From Larsenimonas salina (lineage in GTDB: Bacteria > Pseudomonadota > Gammaproteobacteria > Pseudomonadales > Halomonadaceae): a stretch of 64,000 nt of DNA. Below the pieces are notes generated by a model that saw nothing but the letters and a program-made list of their open reading frames with translations, had not been told where the DNA came from and ran no database searches. The stretch is taken from contig NZ_JAMLJJ010000002.1 in assembly GCF_023736155.1 (NCBI RefSeq), positions 248,001 to 312,000 on the forward strand, given 5' to 3'. Positions 1 to 7,726 of the stretch are shown here, one piece after another. The position numbers and the translations under genes are program-made. How positions within the stretch are numbered: the stretch's first letter is position 1; each line of letters starts with the position of its first letter.

Positions 1-203
1 GGTTCGGCTTCGGTGTGGCGCCGGTGGTGATCGGGTTGATTCTCGGCGGTGTGGCCGAAACCAACCTGCGCCGTGGTCTTCAGACCTTCGATGGCAGTTG
101 GATGCCGTTTCTGACCCGGCCGATCAGCCTGGCCTTTCTGGTGCTGGCCCTGGTGTTTCTTTTGATGTCACTGCGCCGCAATTATCAAACCGCCAAGGCG
201 TGA
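1..203 (+). CDS. TctA-type tricarboxylate transporter permease, C-terminal end (partial)
   Basis: Only the last 66 residues lie in the window; the frame starts at base 3 and ends with TGA at 201-203. Visible are a Gly-rich membrane stretch (GLILGGVAETNLRRGL), one last hydrophobic helix and a short basic tail, which is the usual end of the large permease of tripartite tricarboxylate transporters. Such permeases work with a periplasmic binding protein and a small TctB subunit to import carboxylates. The dehydrogenase and FCD regulator that follow suggest a carboxylate or sugar-acid uptake and use locus. The substrate cannot be read from this fragment. Confidence 0.75.
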   Translation, partial: FGFGVAPVVIGLILGGVAETNLRRGLQTFDGSWMPFLTRPISLAFLVLALVFLLMSLRRNYQTAKA

Positions 204-292
204 GCCCCGGCAGGGCGCAAGTAAATGTTTAATTAATAATATATTAATGAATGTCGTTTTTAGAACAAAACAATCCTTTCAGGAGATAGTCG

Positions 293-1252
293 ATGAAACC
301 CAATGTCGTCATTGTGCATGAACTCTACCCAGAGCTTCTCAAGACGCTTGAGCAGCATTACAACGTCGTGCACTTCACACGGCTGAACAGCGACGCCGAC
401 CGGGCCGATTTCAACGCGGCCATGGCCGAGGCGGATGCCTTTCTCGGCTCGAACGTGAAGTTCGACGAGGCGCTGATCGAGCGCTCACCGCGGCTCAAGG
501 TGATCGCAAGTGTCTCGGTCGGCGTTGATGCCTACCCGCGCGAGGCGCTCAAGGCGCGGGGCATTGTCCTGACCAACACCCCGGAGGTGTTGACCGATGC
601 CACCGCCGACACGGGCTTTGTCCTTTTGATGATGGCCGCCCGGCGCGCCGGCGAGATGGAACGCAAGGTGCGTTCAGGGAACTGGTCGACCTCGCTCATG
701 AGCCAGGATTTCGGGGTCGATGTGACCGGCAAGACGCTCGGCATCGTCGGGATGGGGCGCATCGGGCAGGCGGTCGCCAAGCGCGGGCATTTCGGCTTCG
801 ACATGCCGGTCATCTTTCAGAACCGAAGCTCCAAACCCGAGGTCGAAGCGGCACTCGATGCCCGCCAGGTGGATCTTGATACCCTGTTCGAGACCGCTGA
901 TTTCATTGTGGTGACCGCCGCGCTCAGCGATGAAACGCGCGGCATGATCGGCCGGGCACAGCTCGAGCGAACGCGTGAAAAGACCATCTTGATCAACATT
1001 TCACGCGGGCCGGTGGTGCGCGAGCAGGAATTGATCGAGTGTCTCCAGGAAGGCGTGCTGTATTATGCGGGGCTTGATGTTTACGAACGTGAGCCGCTTG
1101 ATCCGTCGTCGCCGCTTATGGGCCTCGACAACGTCGTGCTGCTGCCGCACATTGGGTCATCGACCGTGGAAACGCGCGGCGCGATGTGCGATTTGGCCGC
1201 GGATAACTTGAACCGGGTGCTGGCCGGTACCTCGCCGTTGACGCCTGCCTAG
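293..1252 (+). CDS. D-2-hydroxyacid dehydrogenase, GhrB/2-ketogluconate reductase type
   Basis: This is a 319-residue NAD(P)-dependent D-2-hydroxyacid dehydrogenase. The Rossmann motif GMGRIG sits at about 153-158, and the catalytic triad is visible as R238 (in ISRGP), E267 (in EREP) and H286 (in LLPHIGSS). The family reduces glyoxylate, hydroxypyruvate or 2-keto-gluconate to the D-hydroxy acid in the cytosol. Length and the motif SVSVGVD are close to GhrB/TkrA. A good ribosome site (AGGAGA) precedes the ATG. It lies 89 bases behind a TctA permease gene and before an FCD regulator, so it probably processes the imported acid. The exact substrate is an inference. Confidence 0.85.
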   Translation: MKPNVVIVHELYPELLKTLEQHYNVVHFTRLNSDADRADFNAAMAEADAFLGSNVKFDEALIERSPRLKVIASVSVGVDAYPREALKARGIVLTNTPEVLTDATADTGFVLLMMAARRAGEMERKVRSGNWSTSLMSQDFGVDVTGKTLGIVGMGRIGQAVAKRGHFGFDMPVIFQNRSSKPEVEAALDARQVDLDTLFETADFIVVTAALSDETRGMIGRAQLERTREKTILINISRGPVVREQELIECLQEGVLYYAGLDVYEREPLDPSSPLMGLDNVVLLPHIGSSTVETRGAMCDLAADNLNRVLAGTSPLTPA

Positions 1253-1307
1253 GCAACGCCCCGCGCGAGGGGATGCGTTTAGACGGTGTGTCCGTGTCAG
1301 CTAATAT

Positions 1308-1360
1308 GCGTCGACGAGCCCGCCTCCAGCCATTGTTATCATGGGGGCGGCCGTCGACGC
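1308..1360. promoter_or_regulatory. Inverted repeat in front of the FCD regulator gene
   Basis: GCGTCGACG (1308-1316) and CGTCGACGC (1352-1360) are perfect inverted copies, and an inner CCGCC (1320-1324) can pair with GGCGG (1346-1350). The element lies between the dehydrogenase and the regulator gene, about 30 bases before its start. It may be a terminator-like stem or an operator for the FCD protein. There is no T-run, which speaks against a simple terminator. Confidence 0.4.
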
Positions 1361-1391
1361 GTTTTCCTTTGAGCCGAGCATATAGAGACCG

Positions 1392-2132
1392 ATGACCGAG
1401 AAGACGAAAGCTCTGAACCTTGAACGCATCAATCAGCAGGGCAGTCTGTCCAGTCAGATCGCGCGTCAGCTCGAGGCGCTGATCAACAGCGGGCAGATCG
1501 AGGTCGGCGAGAAACTGCCGACCGAAAGCAAGCTGTGCGACCTGTTCGGGGTTAGCCGTACGGCGGTGCGTGAGGCCATCGCGCACCTTCGCTCCATGGG
1601 CCTGATCGAGACGCGGCGCGGCGTGGGAACCCGGGTACTTCGCACCGAACCCGAGCGGGTGTGGCCTGCGCAGGACATCAGTGCGACCACGGTCGAGGAC
1701 ATCCTGTTCGTGCTGGAGCTTCGGGTGACGGTCGAACCGCGCGCGGCGGAACTCGCCGCGAGCCGCCATACCGACGAGGATGCCCGGGCGCTTCAGGCCG
1801 CCCATGATGCGTTCGTCGGGGCGTGCCACCACAAGACGCTCGGGCGCGGGGAAGACTACGCGTTTCACCACGCCATCATTCAGGCCACCCACAACCCCTG
1901 TTTTCTGGCGTTCTATGACCCGTTGCACAAGGGGGCGATTCCCCGGGCGCAGCTCCTGAACGCCGAGCTTGATACCGAGGCCGCGCACACCTACCTCGAG
2001 CACGTGGCTGTCGAGCACAAGCGCATTCTCGATGCGATTCTCGCCCGTGACCCGGAGGGCGCGTTTCAGGCGATGGAGCAGCACCTTCTGCGCGCGACCC
2101 AGACCTACCGCACCTACCTGCCCAGTGACTGA
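1392..2132 (+). CDS. FadR/GntR-family transcriptional regulator with FCD domain
   Basis: The 246-residue protein has an N-terminal winged helix (about 15-85, with LFGVSRTAVREAIAHLRSMG as recognition helix region) and a C-terminal helical FCD ligand-binding domain (about 100-235). Likely metal/ligand residues of the FCD fold are D155, H159, H209 and H231. Members bind sugar acids or carboxylates and release DNA when ligand is present. Its place behind a tricarboxylate permease and a hydroxyacid dehydrogenase suggests that it controls that operon. An inverted repeat just upstream is a possible operator. The ribosome site is weak. Confidence 0.9.
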   Translation: MTEKTKALNLERINQQGSLSSQIARQLEALINSGQIEVGEKLPTESKLCDLFGVSRTAVREAIAHLRSMGLIETRRGVGTRVLRTEPERVWPAQDISATTVEDILFVLELRVTVEPRAAELAASRHTDEDARALQAAHDAFVGACHHKTLGRGEDYAFHHAIIQATHNPCFLAFYDPLHKGAIPRAQLLNAELDTEAAHTYLEHVAVEHKRILDAILARDPEGAFQAMEQHLLRATQTYRTYLPSD

Positions 2133-2143
2133 GGCCTGCACCG

Positions 2144-3025
2144 ATGCTGCGTAACGCGATCGAGCGCCGTATTCACGGTATTTCCGGGTTGGCGCTCGGC
2201 GGCATCGATTATAGCCAGCCTCCGGGCGATCCGGGGCTTTTTGGCCCGGGCTCGATGGTATGGCGCGTGCACGGCGATTTCACGTCCATGCTCTGCGGCG
2301 GCGTGTCGGCGCTTTTACTCCAGATGATGCATCCGCTGGCCCTTGCAGGCGTCTGGGATCACTCCAACTTTCGAGACGACATGCTCGGCCGGCTCCGGCG
2401 CACCAGCCAGTTCGTGGCGGCGACCTCGTTCGGGCCGACCGCGGACGCCGAGCGGCTGATCGAGCGAGTCATCAGTATTCACAGGCACGTAACAGGCACC
2501 TACACCGATGGCCGCGCCTACCGCGCCGATGACCCGGAGCTTCTGACCTGGGTGCACGTGAGTGAGGCTCGAAGCTTTCTCGCCGGGTGTCTGCGCTACT
2601 ACCAGACAGAGCTCTCCATCGAGGAGCAGGACCGCTACTACCGGGAAAGCGCGCTGACTGCCTACCGGCTTGGCGCGACCTGGGTGCCGGAGACCGTCGG
2701 TGAGGTGGAAGCCTACCTCGAGCGGATGCGGCCCGAGCTTATCGTGGACGCGCGCACCCGCGAGGTGGTGCGGCTTCTGTGGGCAGGCAGCCCCCAGTTC
2801 AGGCAGGTGCGGCTGTTTTACCGGCTGTTTCTTCGCGGCGGGGCGGATCTGTTGCCTGACTGGGCGCAGGACGCGCTCGAACTCAGGGCCTCGCCGGCCG
2901 GCCGCCGGGCAACGCGGGCAAGCGTCAATACCCTGGCCCCGGTGCTGCGCTGGGCGGTGCGCGATGGTGCCCGCGCCCGTGCAACCGCCCGCATGAGCGC
3001 AGCCGACGCCTCTGAGTCTCGATAA
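2144..3025 (+). CDS. Oxygenase MpaB family protein (DUF2236)
   Basis: This 293-residue protein has the hallmarks of the MpaB/rubber-oxygenase-like DUF2236 family: GSMVWRVHGDF near residue 38, a hydrophobic stretch with LLLQMMHPLALAGV, and DHSNFRDDMLGRL, followed by a long helical body. Family members are heme-linked or otherwise poorly characterised oxygenases, and most bacterial copies have no known substrate. It starts 11 bases after the FCD regulator gene and may be cotranscribed, but no link to carboxylate metabolism is evident. The C-terminus is rich in Ala and Arg. Confidence 0.8.
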   Translation: MLRNAIERRIHGISGLALGGIDYSQPPGDPGLFGPGSMVWRVHGDFTSMLCGGVSALLLQMMHPLALAGVWDHSNFRDDMLGRLRRTSQFVAATSFGPTADAERLIERVISIHRHVTGTYTDGRAYRADDPELLTWVHVSEARSFLAGCLRYYQTELSIEEQDRYYRESALTAYRLGATWVPETVGEVEAYLERMRPELIVDARTREVVRLLWAGSPQFRQVRLFYRLFLRGGADLLPDWAQDALELRASPAGRRATRASVNTLAPVLRWAVRDGARARATARMSAADASESR

Positions 3026-3072
3026 AAAGGTCCTCTTTAAAAAGAGCGCCGCGATAAAAAGCGCACCCATAA

Positions 3073-3098
3073 AAAACAGCGCCCGAAGGCGCTGTTTT
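3073..3098. terminator. Bidirectional rho-independent terminator
   Basis: AAAACAGCGCC (3073-3083), loop CGAA, GGCGCTGTTTT (3088-3098). The stem is perfect and has A and T runs on both sides, so it can serve the MpaB-like gene from the left and the sugar porter gene from the right. Confidence 0.85.
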
Positions 3099-3123
3099 AT
3101 CGAGAGGGGCGTACGCCGTTCAG

Positions 3124-4551
3124 TTACGAGGTTGAAACGGCGGCCTCGCCTGACGCCGCGCTCTTGCGACGGTCTTTCGGGAAGAACGTGCCGGCCTTGA
3201 GGTCGGCCTCGATCTGCTCGAGCGAGCGGCCATTGGTTTCGGGGATGTAGCGAATCACGAACACCAGCGCCAGTGTCGAGATCAGCGCATAGAGCCAGAA
3301 CGTGCCGGAGGTGCCGAGCGCGTTGATCAACGTAAGCGTTGTGAGCGTGACGATCAGGTTGAAGATCCAGTGGCTGAAGGCCCCGACGCTTGCGCCCTTG
3401 CCACGCACGAACAGCGGATAGACCTCGGCGTTGATCAGCCACAGGCAGACCCCGAAGCTGCAGTTGAACGCCATGTAAAGCGCCAGACACGCCACCAGTG
3501 TCCACTGGCCGGCCGCGGACGTCGGTGCGCCGCCCATGAACAGAATGCCCATCACGATCAGCGCGACGATGGAGCCCGGCACCATCCAGATCAAAAAGCG
3601 CTTGCGGCCGATCTTGTCGACCATCAGCACGCCGAATACGGTCGCGATGTTAAGAAGCACCGCCCCTCCGATGGAGGCGAGAATAGAGGCGTTTTCATCA
3701 AAGCCCGCGTTACTGAGAATGGTCGGGGCGTAATAGATGATGGCGTTGTTGCCGGTGATCTGGGAGAACATCGCAATGCCGAACCCCGCGATCAGCGCCG
3801 GGCGCACCCAATCACTGAAAAGATCCCGCCAGGTGCCTTCGGGACGGGCGGAAATTTCCTTGATTTCATCGAGTTCCTGACGAGCACCCTGACGGCTTTC
3901 ACGCACGCGCTCGAGAATGCCGAGCGCCTCTTCTTCACGGCCCTGACCCAAAAGCCAGCGTGGGCTTTCAGGCAAAACGATCATGCCAAGCATCAGGACC
4001 ACCGCCGGAATGGTGCCGAGCGCGAACATCCAGCGCCACGCATCGCCGAGGGCGAAGCCTGTGAGGTAGGCTACCAGAATGCCGAACACCACCATCAGCT
4101 GAAACATGACAACCAGCTTGCCGCGGTGCTTGGGCGGGGTTACTTCGGCGATGTAGACCGGAATGATCTGAGTGGCGCTACCGGCAGAGAGGCCGAGCAG
4201 AAAGCGCGCCAGAATCAGCACTTCAACGCTTTGCGCCACGGCCGAGAGCACCGAGCCGATCACGAACACCAGCCCGAGCAGCACGATGGAACGGCGTCGG
4301 CCCAGACGGTCGGACAGGGGCCCGGTGCCGAGGCAGCCGAAAATGGCGCCGAAGATGATCGCGCCGGTCACGATCTGCTTCATGGTGTCATCCATCACGA
4401 ACTGCTTCGAAAGCCCGAGCAGGGCCACACCGATGATGCCGGTGTCATAGCCGAACAGCAGCCCGCCAAGGGCGGCCACGATGGAGACCAGGATGACGAG
4501 CGTCTTTCCGCTCGGGCCCCGATGCGACGGGGCGTCACTGACGTGTGTCAT
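3124..4551 (-). CDS. MFS sugar porter family transporter
   Basis: The 475-residue protein is a 12-helix major facilitator of the sugar porter family (XylE/GalP/AraE type). Visible signatures are GRRRS after helix 2, PESPRWLLGQGR before the central loop, a second DKIGRKRF motif after helix 8 and PETNGRSLEQIE at the end of helix 12. It should import a sugar or polyol by proton or sodium symport. I chose the ATG at 4551 because GGAG lies 9 bases upstream; the open frame extends 12 codons further. It stands alone, with the shared terminator downstream. The sugar is not readable. Confidence 0.9.
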   Translation of the reverse strand: MTHVSDAPSHRGPSGKTLVILVSIVAALGGLLFGYDTGIIGVALLGLSKQFVMDDTMKQIVTGAIIFGAIFGCLGTGPLSDRLGRRRSIVLLGLVFVIGSVLSAVAQSVEVLILARFLLGLSAGSATQIIPVYIAEVTPPKHRGKLVVMFQLMVVFGILVAYLTGFALGDAWRWMFALGTIPAVVLMLGMIVLPESPRWLLGQGREEEALGILERVRESRQGARQELDEIKEISARPEGTWRDLFSDWVRPALIAGFGIAMFSQITGNNAIIYYAPTILSNAGFDENASILASIGGAVLLNIATVFGVLMVDKIGRKRFLIWMVPGSIVALIVMGILFMGGAPTSAAGQWTLVACLALYMAFNCSFGVCLWLINAEVYPLFVRGKGASVGAFSHWIFNLIVTLTTLTLINALGTSGTFWLYALISTLALVFVIRYIPETNGRSLEQIEADLKAGTFFPKDRRKSAASGEAAVSTS

Positions 4552-5078
4552 TGGGAGGTTCTCCGATTGGCTGAAACGATTCAGCAAAAAGAGCGCATAA
4601 ATGCGCGTTTAATGATGGATTCAGGGTAATTAAAGCTTGGGTAAATCACTAGGCGAGTTAGACCATAGTGGTATCAAGAGAATTTAAACTACATATGATG
4701 AACGCTGGTGCGGCGGTTTATGTAGTTTCGGTAATGTCGGACGCATTCTGGCGCGTATTGGCGCGTCTCGGGCGACATCGCGTGTTGGAGGTTGAGGATG
4801 CCGTGCTCGATCAGTAGCGCACTGGCGGGGCAGAAGGGCACGAACTCGACCAGCATCGCGGTCTTTTCTGACGCTGCTGTTAGTGCCGTGCTCGTTGCTG
4901 TCAGTGTTGTGATCAGGAGTGGGCGTAGGAAGGCCCAGCCGGGTAGGGGCCGCGACGCCTTGCCCTGCACCCAGGTTGGGCTAGGGTGAAAGCATCACCG
5001 CGCGGCTGCGTTATGTTGTTAGCGTGCTAATTATGTTATGCTTCGCGCCGATTTCAATCACGGATCAGGAGGCCTCCA
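4552..5078. other. Intergenic stretch without a convincing gene
   Basis: About 530 bases separate the divergent sugar porter and DJ-1/PfpI genes. It contains a 10-bp inverted repeat (listed separately) and two overlapping open frames on opposite strands (4689-4970 minus, 4792-4989 plus). Neither has a clear ribosome site or a recognisable sequence. Promoters for both neighbours should be here, but I see no hexamer pair that I would defend. Confidence 0.5.
4686..4728. repeat. 10-bp inverted repeat, possible operator
   Basis: AAACTACATA (4686-4695) and TATGTAGTTT (4719-4728) are perfect inverted copies 23 bases apart in an AT-rich part of the intergenic region, about 135 bases before the sugar porter start. 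The spacing is long for a single dimeric regulator but fits a looped site or a transcript hairpin. Confidence 0.45.
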
Positions 5079-5768
5079 ATGAGCCAGCCCAAACTACTGA
5101 TGGTACTGACCTCGCACGACCAGCTCGGCGACACCGGCCACAAGACCGGCTTCTGGGCCGAAGAGTTCGCGGCGCCGTACTACGCCTTTCTGGACGCCGG
5201 TTGCGACGTCACGCTTGCCTCGCCCAAGGGAGGTGCCGCGCCGATCGACCCCAACAGCGAAGGCGAGGATGCCCAGACCGACGACACCCGCCGCTTCTAC
5301 GCCGATGAAGCCGCCCAGCAGGCCATTCGCGAGACCCAGGTGCTCTCAGGCGTTGACGCCTCCGAGTTTGACGCCGTGTTCTACCCTGGCGGCCACGGCC
5401 CGCTGTATGACTTGGCCGGTGACGAAGACTCCATCGCGCTGATCAAGACCTTCCTAGAGCAGGGCAAGCCGGTTTCCGCCGTGTGCCACGCACCTGCGGT
5501 CTTTTTGAACGTGAAGGACGCCCACGGCGAGTACATCATCAAGGGCAAGCGCCTGACCGGCTTCACCAATGAAGAAGAAGCGGCGGTGGGCCTGACCGAT
5601 GTGGTGCCGTATCTGCTGGAAGACGAGCTTGGCAATCGCGGTGCTGACGTCAAAAAGGTCGCGGCGTTTTCGCCGTTTGCCATCGAGGATGGCCTCTTTG
5701 TCACCGGCCAGAACCCGGCAAGCTCCCGCGCCGTGGCGGATTCGCTGCTGGCGCGCTTCAATCGCTGA
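5079..5768 (+). CDS. DJ-1/PfpI superfamily protein (Hsp31-like, type 1 glutamine amidotransferase-like)
   Basis: This 229-residue protein has the nucleophile elbow AVCHAPA with C136-H137, the conserved acidic pair in GFWAEE (about 25-29) and the YPGGHGPLYDL loop. These features match the class of DJ-1/PfpI proteins that act as glyoxalase III-like enzymes or chaperones (Hsp31/YDR533C branch). It is probably cytosolic and handles reactive carbonyls such as methylglyoxal; this activity is inferred from the family. The start is fixed by AGGAGG 7 bases before ATG. It is followed by a hairpin and then a tRNA gene. Confidence 0.85.
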   Translation: MSQPKLLMVLTSHDQLGDTGHKTGFWAEEFAAPYYAFLDAGCDVTLASPKGGAAPIDPNSEGEDAQTDDTRRFYADEAAQQAIRETQVLSGVDASEFDAVFYPGGHGPLYDLAGDEDSIALIKTFLEQGKPVSAVCHAPAVFLNVKDAHGEYIIKGKRLTGFTNEEEAAVGLTDVVPYLLEDELGNRGADVKKVAAFSPFAIEDGLFVTGQNPASSRAVADSLLARFNR

Positions 5769-5815
5769 GCCGGCGCTAAGTACCTCTTTGCGCTAAGTAA
5801 TTCATCGGGGTATGC

Positions 5816-5843
5816 AAGGTTCGGCTTTACGAAGCCGAACCTT
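5816..5843 (+). terminator. Hairpin between the DJ-1-like gene and tRNA-Arg
   Basis: AAGGTTCGGCTT (5816-5827), loop TACG, AAGCCGAACCTT (5832-5843): a perfect 12-bp stem. The T tract after it is short (TTT then CCC), so termination may be partial. The stem also overlaps the place where the -35 box of the tRNA promoter should be. Confidence 0.6.
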
Positions 5844-5864
5844 TCCCGGTAGACTGTGCTCCGT

Positions 5865-5941
5865 GCCCGAATAGCTCAATTGGATAGAGTACCGGCCTTC
5901 GAAGCCGTGGGTTGCAGGTTCGAGTCCTGCTTCGGGCGCCA
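5865..5941 (+). tRNA. tRNA-Arg, anticodon UCG
   Basis: The cloverleaf can be drawn by hand. Acceptor GCCCGAA pairs with TTCGGGC, the D arm is GCTC/GAGT, the anticodon stem is CCGGC/GCCG(T) with loop CTTCGAA, and the T arm is GCAGG-TTCGAGT-CCTGC. A G discriminator and encoded CCA end at 5941. Loop positions 34-36 are TCG, which reads CGA arginine codons. One base pair at the top of the anticodon stem (27-43) is a mismatch. The gene is intact and no integrase lies next to it. Confidence 0.93.
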
Positions 5942-6132
5942 CCCCCTCCCTGCATTTCCCGTACGTTCTCACACGTCTCACATCGCTTTCGCAGAACCCG
6001 CTTACGTATAAACCACGCAGGTATAAATCACGTGCGTACGAACTGTATGTGCACAAACGGGCGCCATCGTGTCTTGCGCAGCCATGCCGCGTTACCCAGC
6101 CCGGCGCCGTTGGGTGTCATGACAACAGTTGC

Positions 6133-6669
6133 TTACAGCACTTCCCACACGCGAATGATGACGGACGGATCGGTCTTGAAGTTCGGCCCACGCTCGACCG
6201 TGCCCAAGAAGATCGACTTGTTCATCCACTCATAGGGGCTGCCGATCGGCGCTTCGAAGCCCAACACACTGCGCACGTAGTCGTAATCCGGGTTCTTTTC
6301 CGTCGGGCGGTGATCGATGAGGGCGTTGTTGGTCACCACGATGGTATGGCCGTCGTCGGTCTTGATCGCGTAACGTGCGGTTAGATCGAGCACGCCATCC
6401 GGGCGGCCGAGCTGCCAGTCGCCGCCGCCGGGCAGCACGCTACCCTTGATTCGCGGGCCTTTCACGTCACCGCCGGTGATCCAGACGATGCCGCGTTCGC
6501 CGTACTTGCTCTGGCCGACCGTCGCACGATTTTTATCGATGGTTACGTGAGATTCATACACGAACCGGGTTTCCAGCCGGTTGTCCCGGTTAGGATCCTT
6601 CTCGGCACTGAGCGCATTAAAGCTCGTCATCGCAAGCACCAGGGTTAGAAGAAGCGTCAATGTTTTCAT
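6133..6669 (-). CDS. DUF3237 domain protein with signal peptide
   Basis: The 178-residue protein begins with a typical Sec signal peptide (MKTLTLLLTLVLAM..NALSA, cleavage near residue 22). The rest matches the DUF3237 pattern: a beta barrel with G-D-W-Q-L and LDLTARYAIKTDDG segments, a late YVRSVLGFEAP segment and a C-terminal ..VWEVL strand. The family has no firmly known reaction. The export signal places it in the periplasm, unlike many cytosolic relatives. It is a single gene convergent with the tRNA side. Confidence 0.75.
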   Translation of the reverse strand: MKTLTLLLTLVLAMTSFNALSAEKDPNRDNRLETRFVYESHVTIDKNRATVGQSKYGERGIVWITGGDVKGPRIKGSVLPGGGDWQLGRPDGVLDLTARYAIKTDDGHTIVVTNNALIDHRPTEKNPDYDYVRSVLGFEAPIGSPYEWMNKSIFLGTVERGPNFKTDPSVIIRVWEVL

Positions 6670-6871
6670 TCGGGAGTGCCTCTGTTGTGTTGTTGTTGAG
6701 GTAATGCCGTCGCAGGGCCAAAGGCCCCGCCACCTCTGAACCTACCGCAGTTACCCAGCGTACCAGTATCCAGTATTGGCAAACCCGTACTTGCGTACGC
6801 CCCGGTACCTGCGCTTAAGCTTTACTGCGTTCTTCGTATTCAATCGCATTCTTCACTGAAGGAGCCTTGCC

Positions 6872-7303
6872 ATGTCTACCCCGCGCCTGCCGTACGCCTC
6901 GCTCTCCCCGGACGCCTACAAGGGGCTGAGTGCCACCAAGCAAGCCCTCGATGACAGCAGCCTCGGCAAGGAACTGATCGAGCTTGTGTACCTGCGCATC
7001 TCGCAGATCAATGGCTGCGCCTTCTGCCTCGAGATGCACGCCGACGCGCTGCGGGCGAAAAACGTGCCTGACGCCAAGCTCGATAGCCTCGCCGGTTGGC
7101 GCGTCAGTGCCCGGTTCAGTGAGCGCGAACGCGCTGCGCTTGGCTGGGCCGAGGCGTTGGTGAACATCACCGGCTCCCACGCCGCCGACAAGGATTTCGA
7201 GCCGCTGAAGACCCACTTTTCTGATGCCGAGATCAGTGACCTTACCTTCGCGGTGTCTCTGATGAGCGCCTACAACCGCCTCGCCATCGGCATGCGCCAG
7301 TAG
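6872..7303 (+). CDS. Carboxymuconolactone decarboxylase / AhpD-like alkylhydroperoxidase family protein
   Basis: This 143-residue helical protein carries the redox motif NGCAFCLEMH, with C49, C52 and H56 arranged as in AhpD-like peroxidase partners. It probably reduces peroxides or acts as a disulfide exchange protein in the cytosol; this is inferred from the CxxC motif. AAGGAG precedes the ATG by 8 bases. A strong terminator follows at 7399. It is the last typical high-GC gene before the AT-rich reverse transcriptase block. Confidence 0.88.
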   Translation: MSTPRLPYASLSPDAYKGLSATKQALDDSSLGKELIELVYLRISQINGCAFCLEMHADALRAKNVPDAKLDSLAGWRVSARFSERERAALGWAEALVNITGSHAADKDFEPLKTHFSDAEISDLTFAVSLMSAYNRLAIGMRQ

Positions 7304-7398
7304 AGCGGGTGGTTATTTCGTCCTCAAGTCGTCATCCTAGGCGCTGCATCCTCACTGGCAAAGACATCTAACCCCAACTCTCCGGCGTTCTATCCCAC

Positions 7399-7422
7399 CG
7401 CCGCGCCCATGCGCGGCGTTTT
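7399..7422 (+). terminator. Rho-independent terminator
   Basis: CGCCGCGC (7399-7406), loop CCAT, GCGCGGCG (7411-7418), then TTTTA. It closes the AhpD-like gene and marks the left flank of the AT-rich region. Confidence 0.8.
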
Positions 7423-7726
7423 ATGTGTGTGGCCCACCTGCGGCAATGCACCGCCGCCAAAAGGCAGTTAATCGCCCTTTTTGTAATTGAGTGTAAAATT
7501 TTAAAGGGGTAGCTTAAGAATGAGACACCGTTAGCCGATGGCGTTTGGTGCGTATATGTGATGGAACTTAGCTTGGAATCGAATGATTGATAAAGATTTA
7601 AATAATATAATTAATTGGCTGCGAATTAATTTTTTATGAATTATAGAGAATTAGATAACTTCATGCCCCGATATTAATTGCTATTAAATTAATTTTTTTA
7701 AAAAAGCAAGCTTTCTGGTGAGGTTT
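7423..7726. promoter_or_regulatory. AT-rich leader region of the DRT3 locus
   Basis: This is about 300 bases without a gene. Base composition changes from GC-rich to strongly AT-rich around 7480-7560. A second hairpin-like sequence (AAAAGGC..GCCCTTTTT, about 7456-7486) lies at the junction. The palindrome AATTAATT occurs three times (7609-7616, 7624-7631, 7687-7694), the last two as the longer direct repeat AATTAATTTTTT (7624-7635, 7687-7698). Promoter and control sites for drt3a must lie here, but I cannot name one hexamer pair with confidence. Confidence 0.45.

Noticed and set aside
3370-4629. Long open frame of 419 codons on the plus strand
   Set aside because: It is the antisense shadow of the sugar porter gene, His/Arg/Glu-rich with no fold-like pattern.
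4689-4989. Two overlapping open frames on opposite strands in the intergenic region
   Set aside because: Neither has a good ribosome site, a known motif or a convincing composition; at most one could be real.
5865-5941. tRNA-Arg as an integration site for the AT-rich island
   Set aside because: The tRNA is intact, no partial copy of its 3' end was seen near 11.4 kb, no integrase is present, and two host-like genes lie between.
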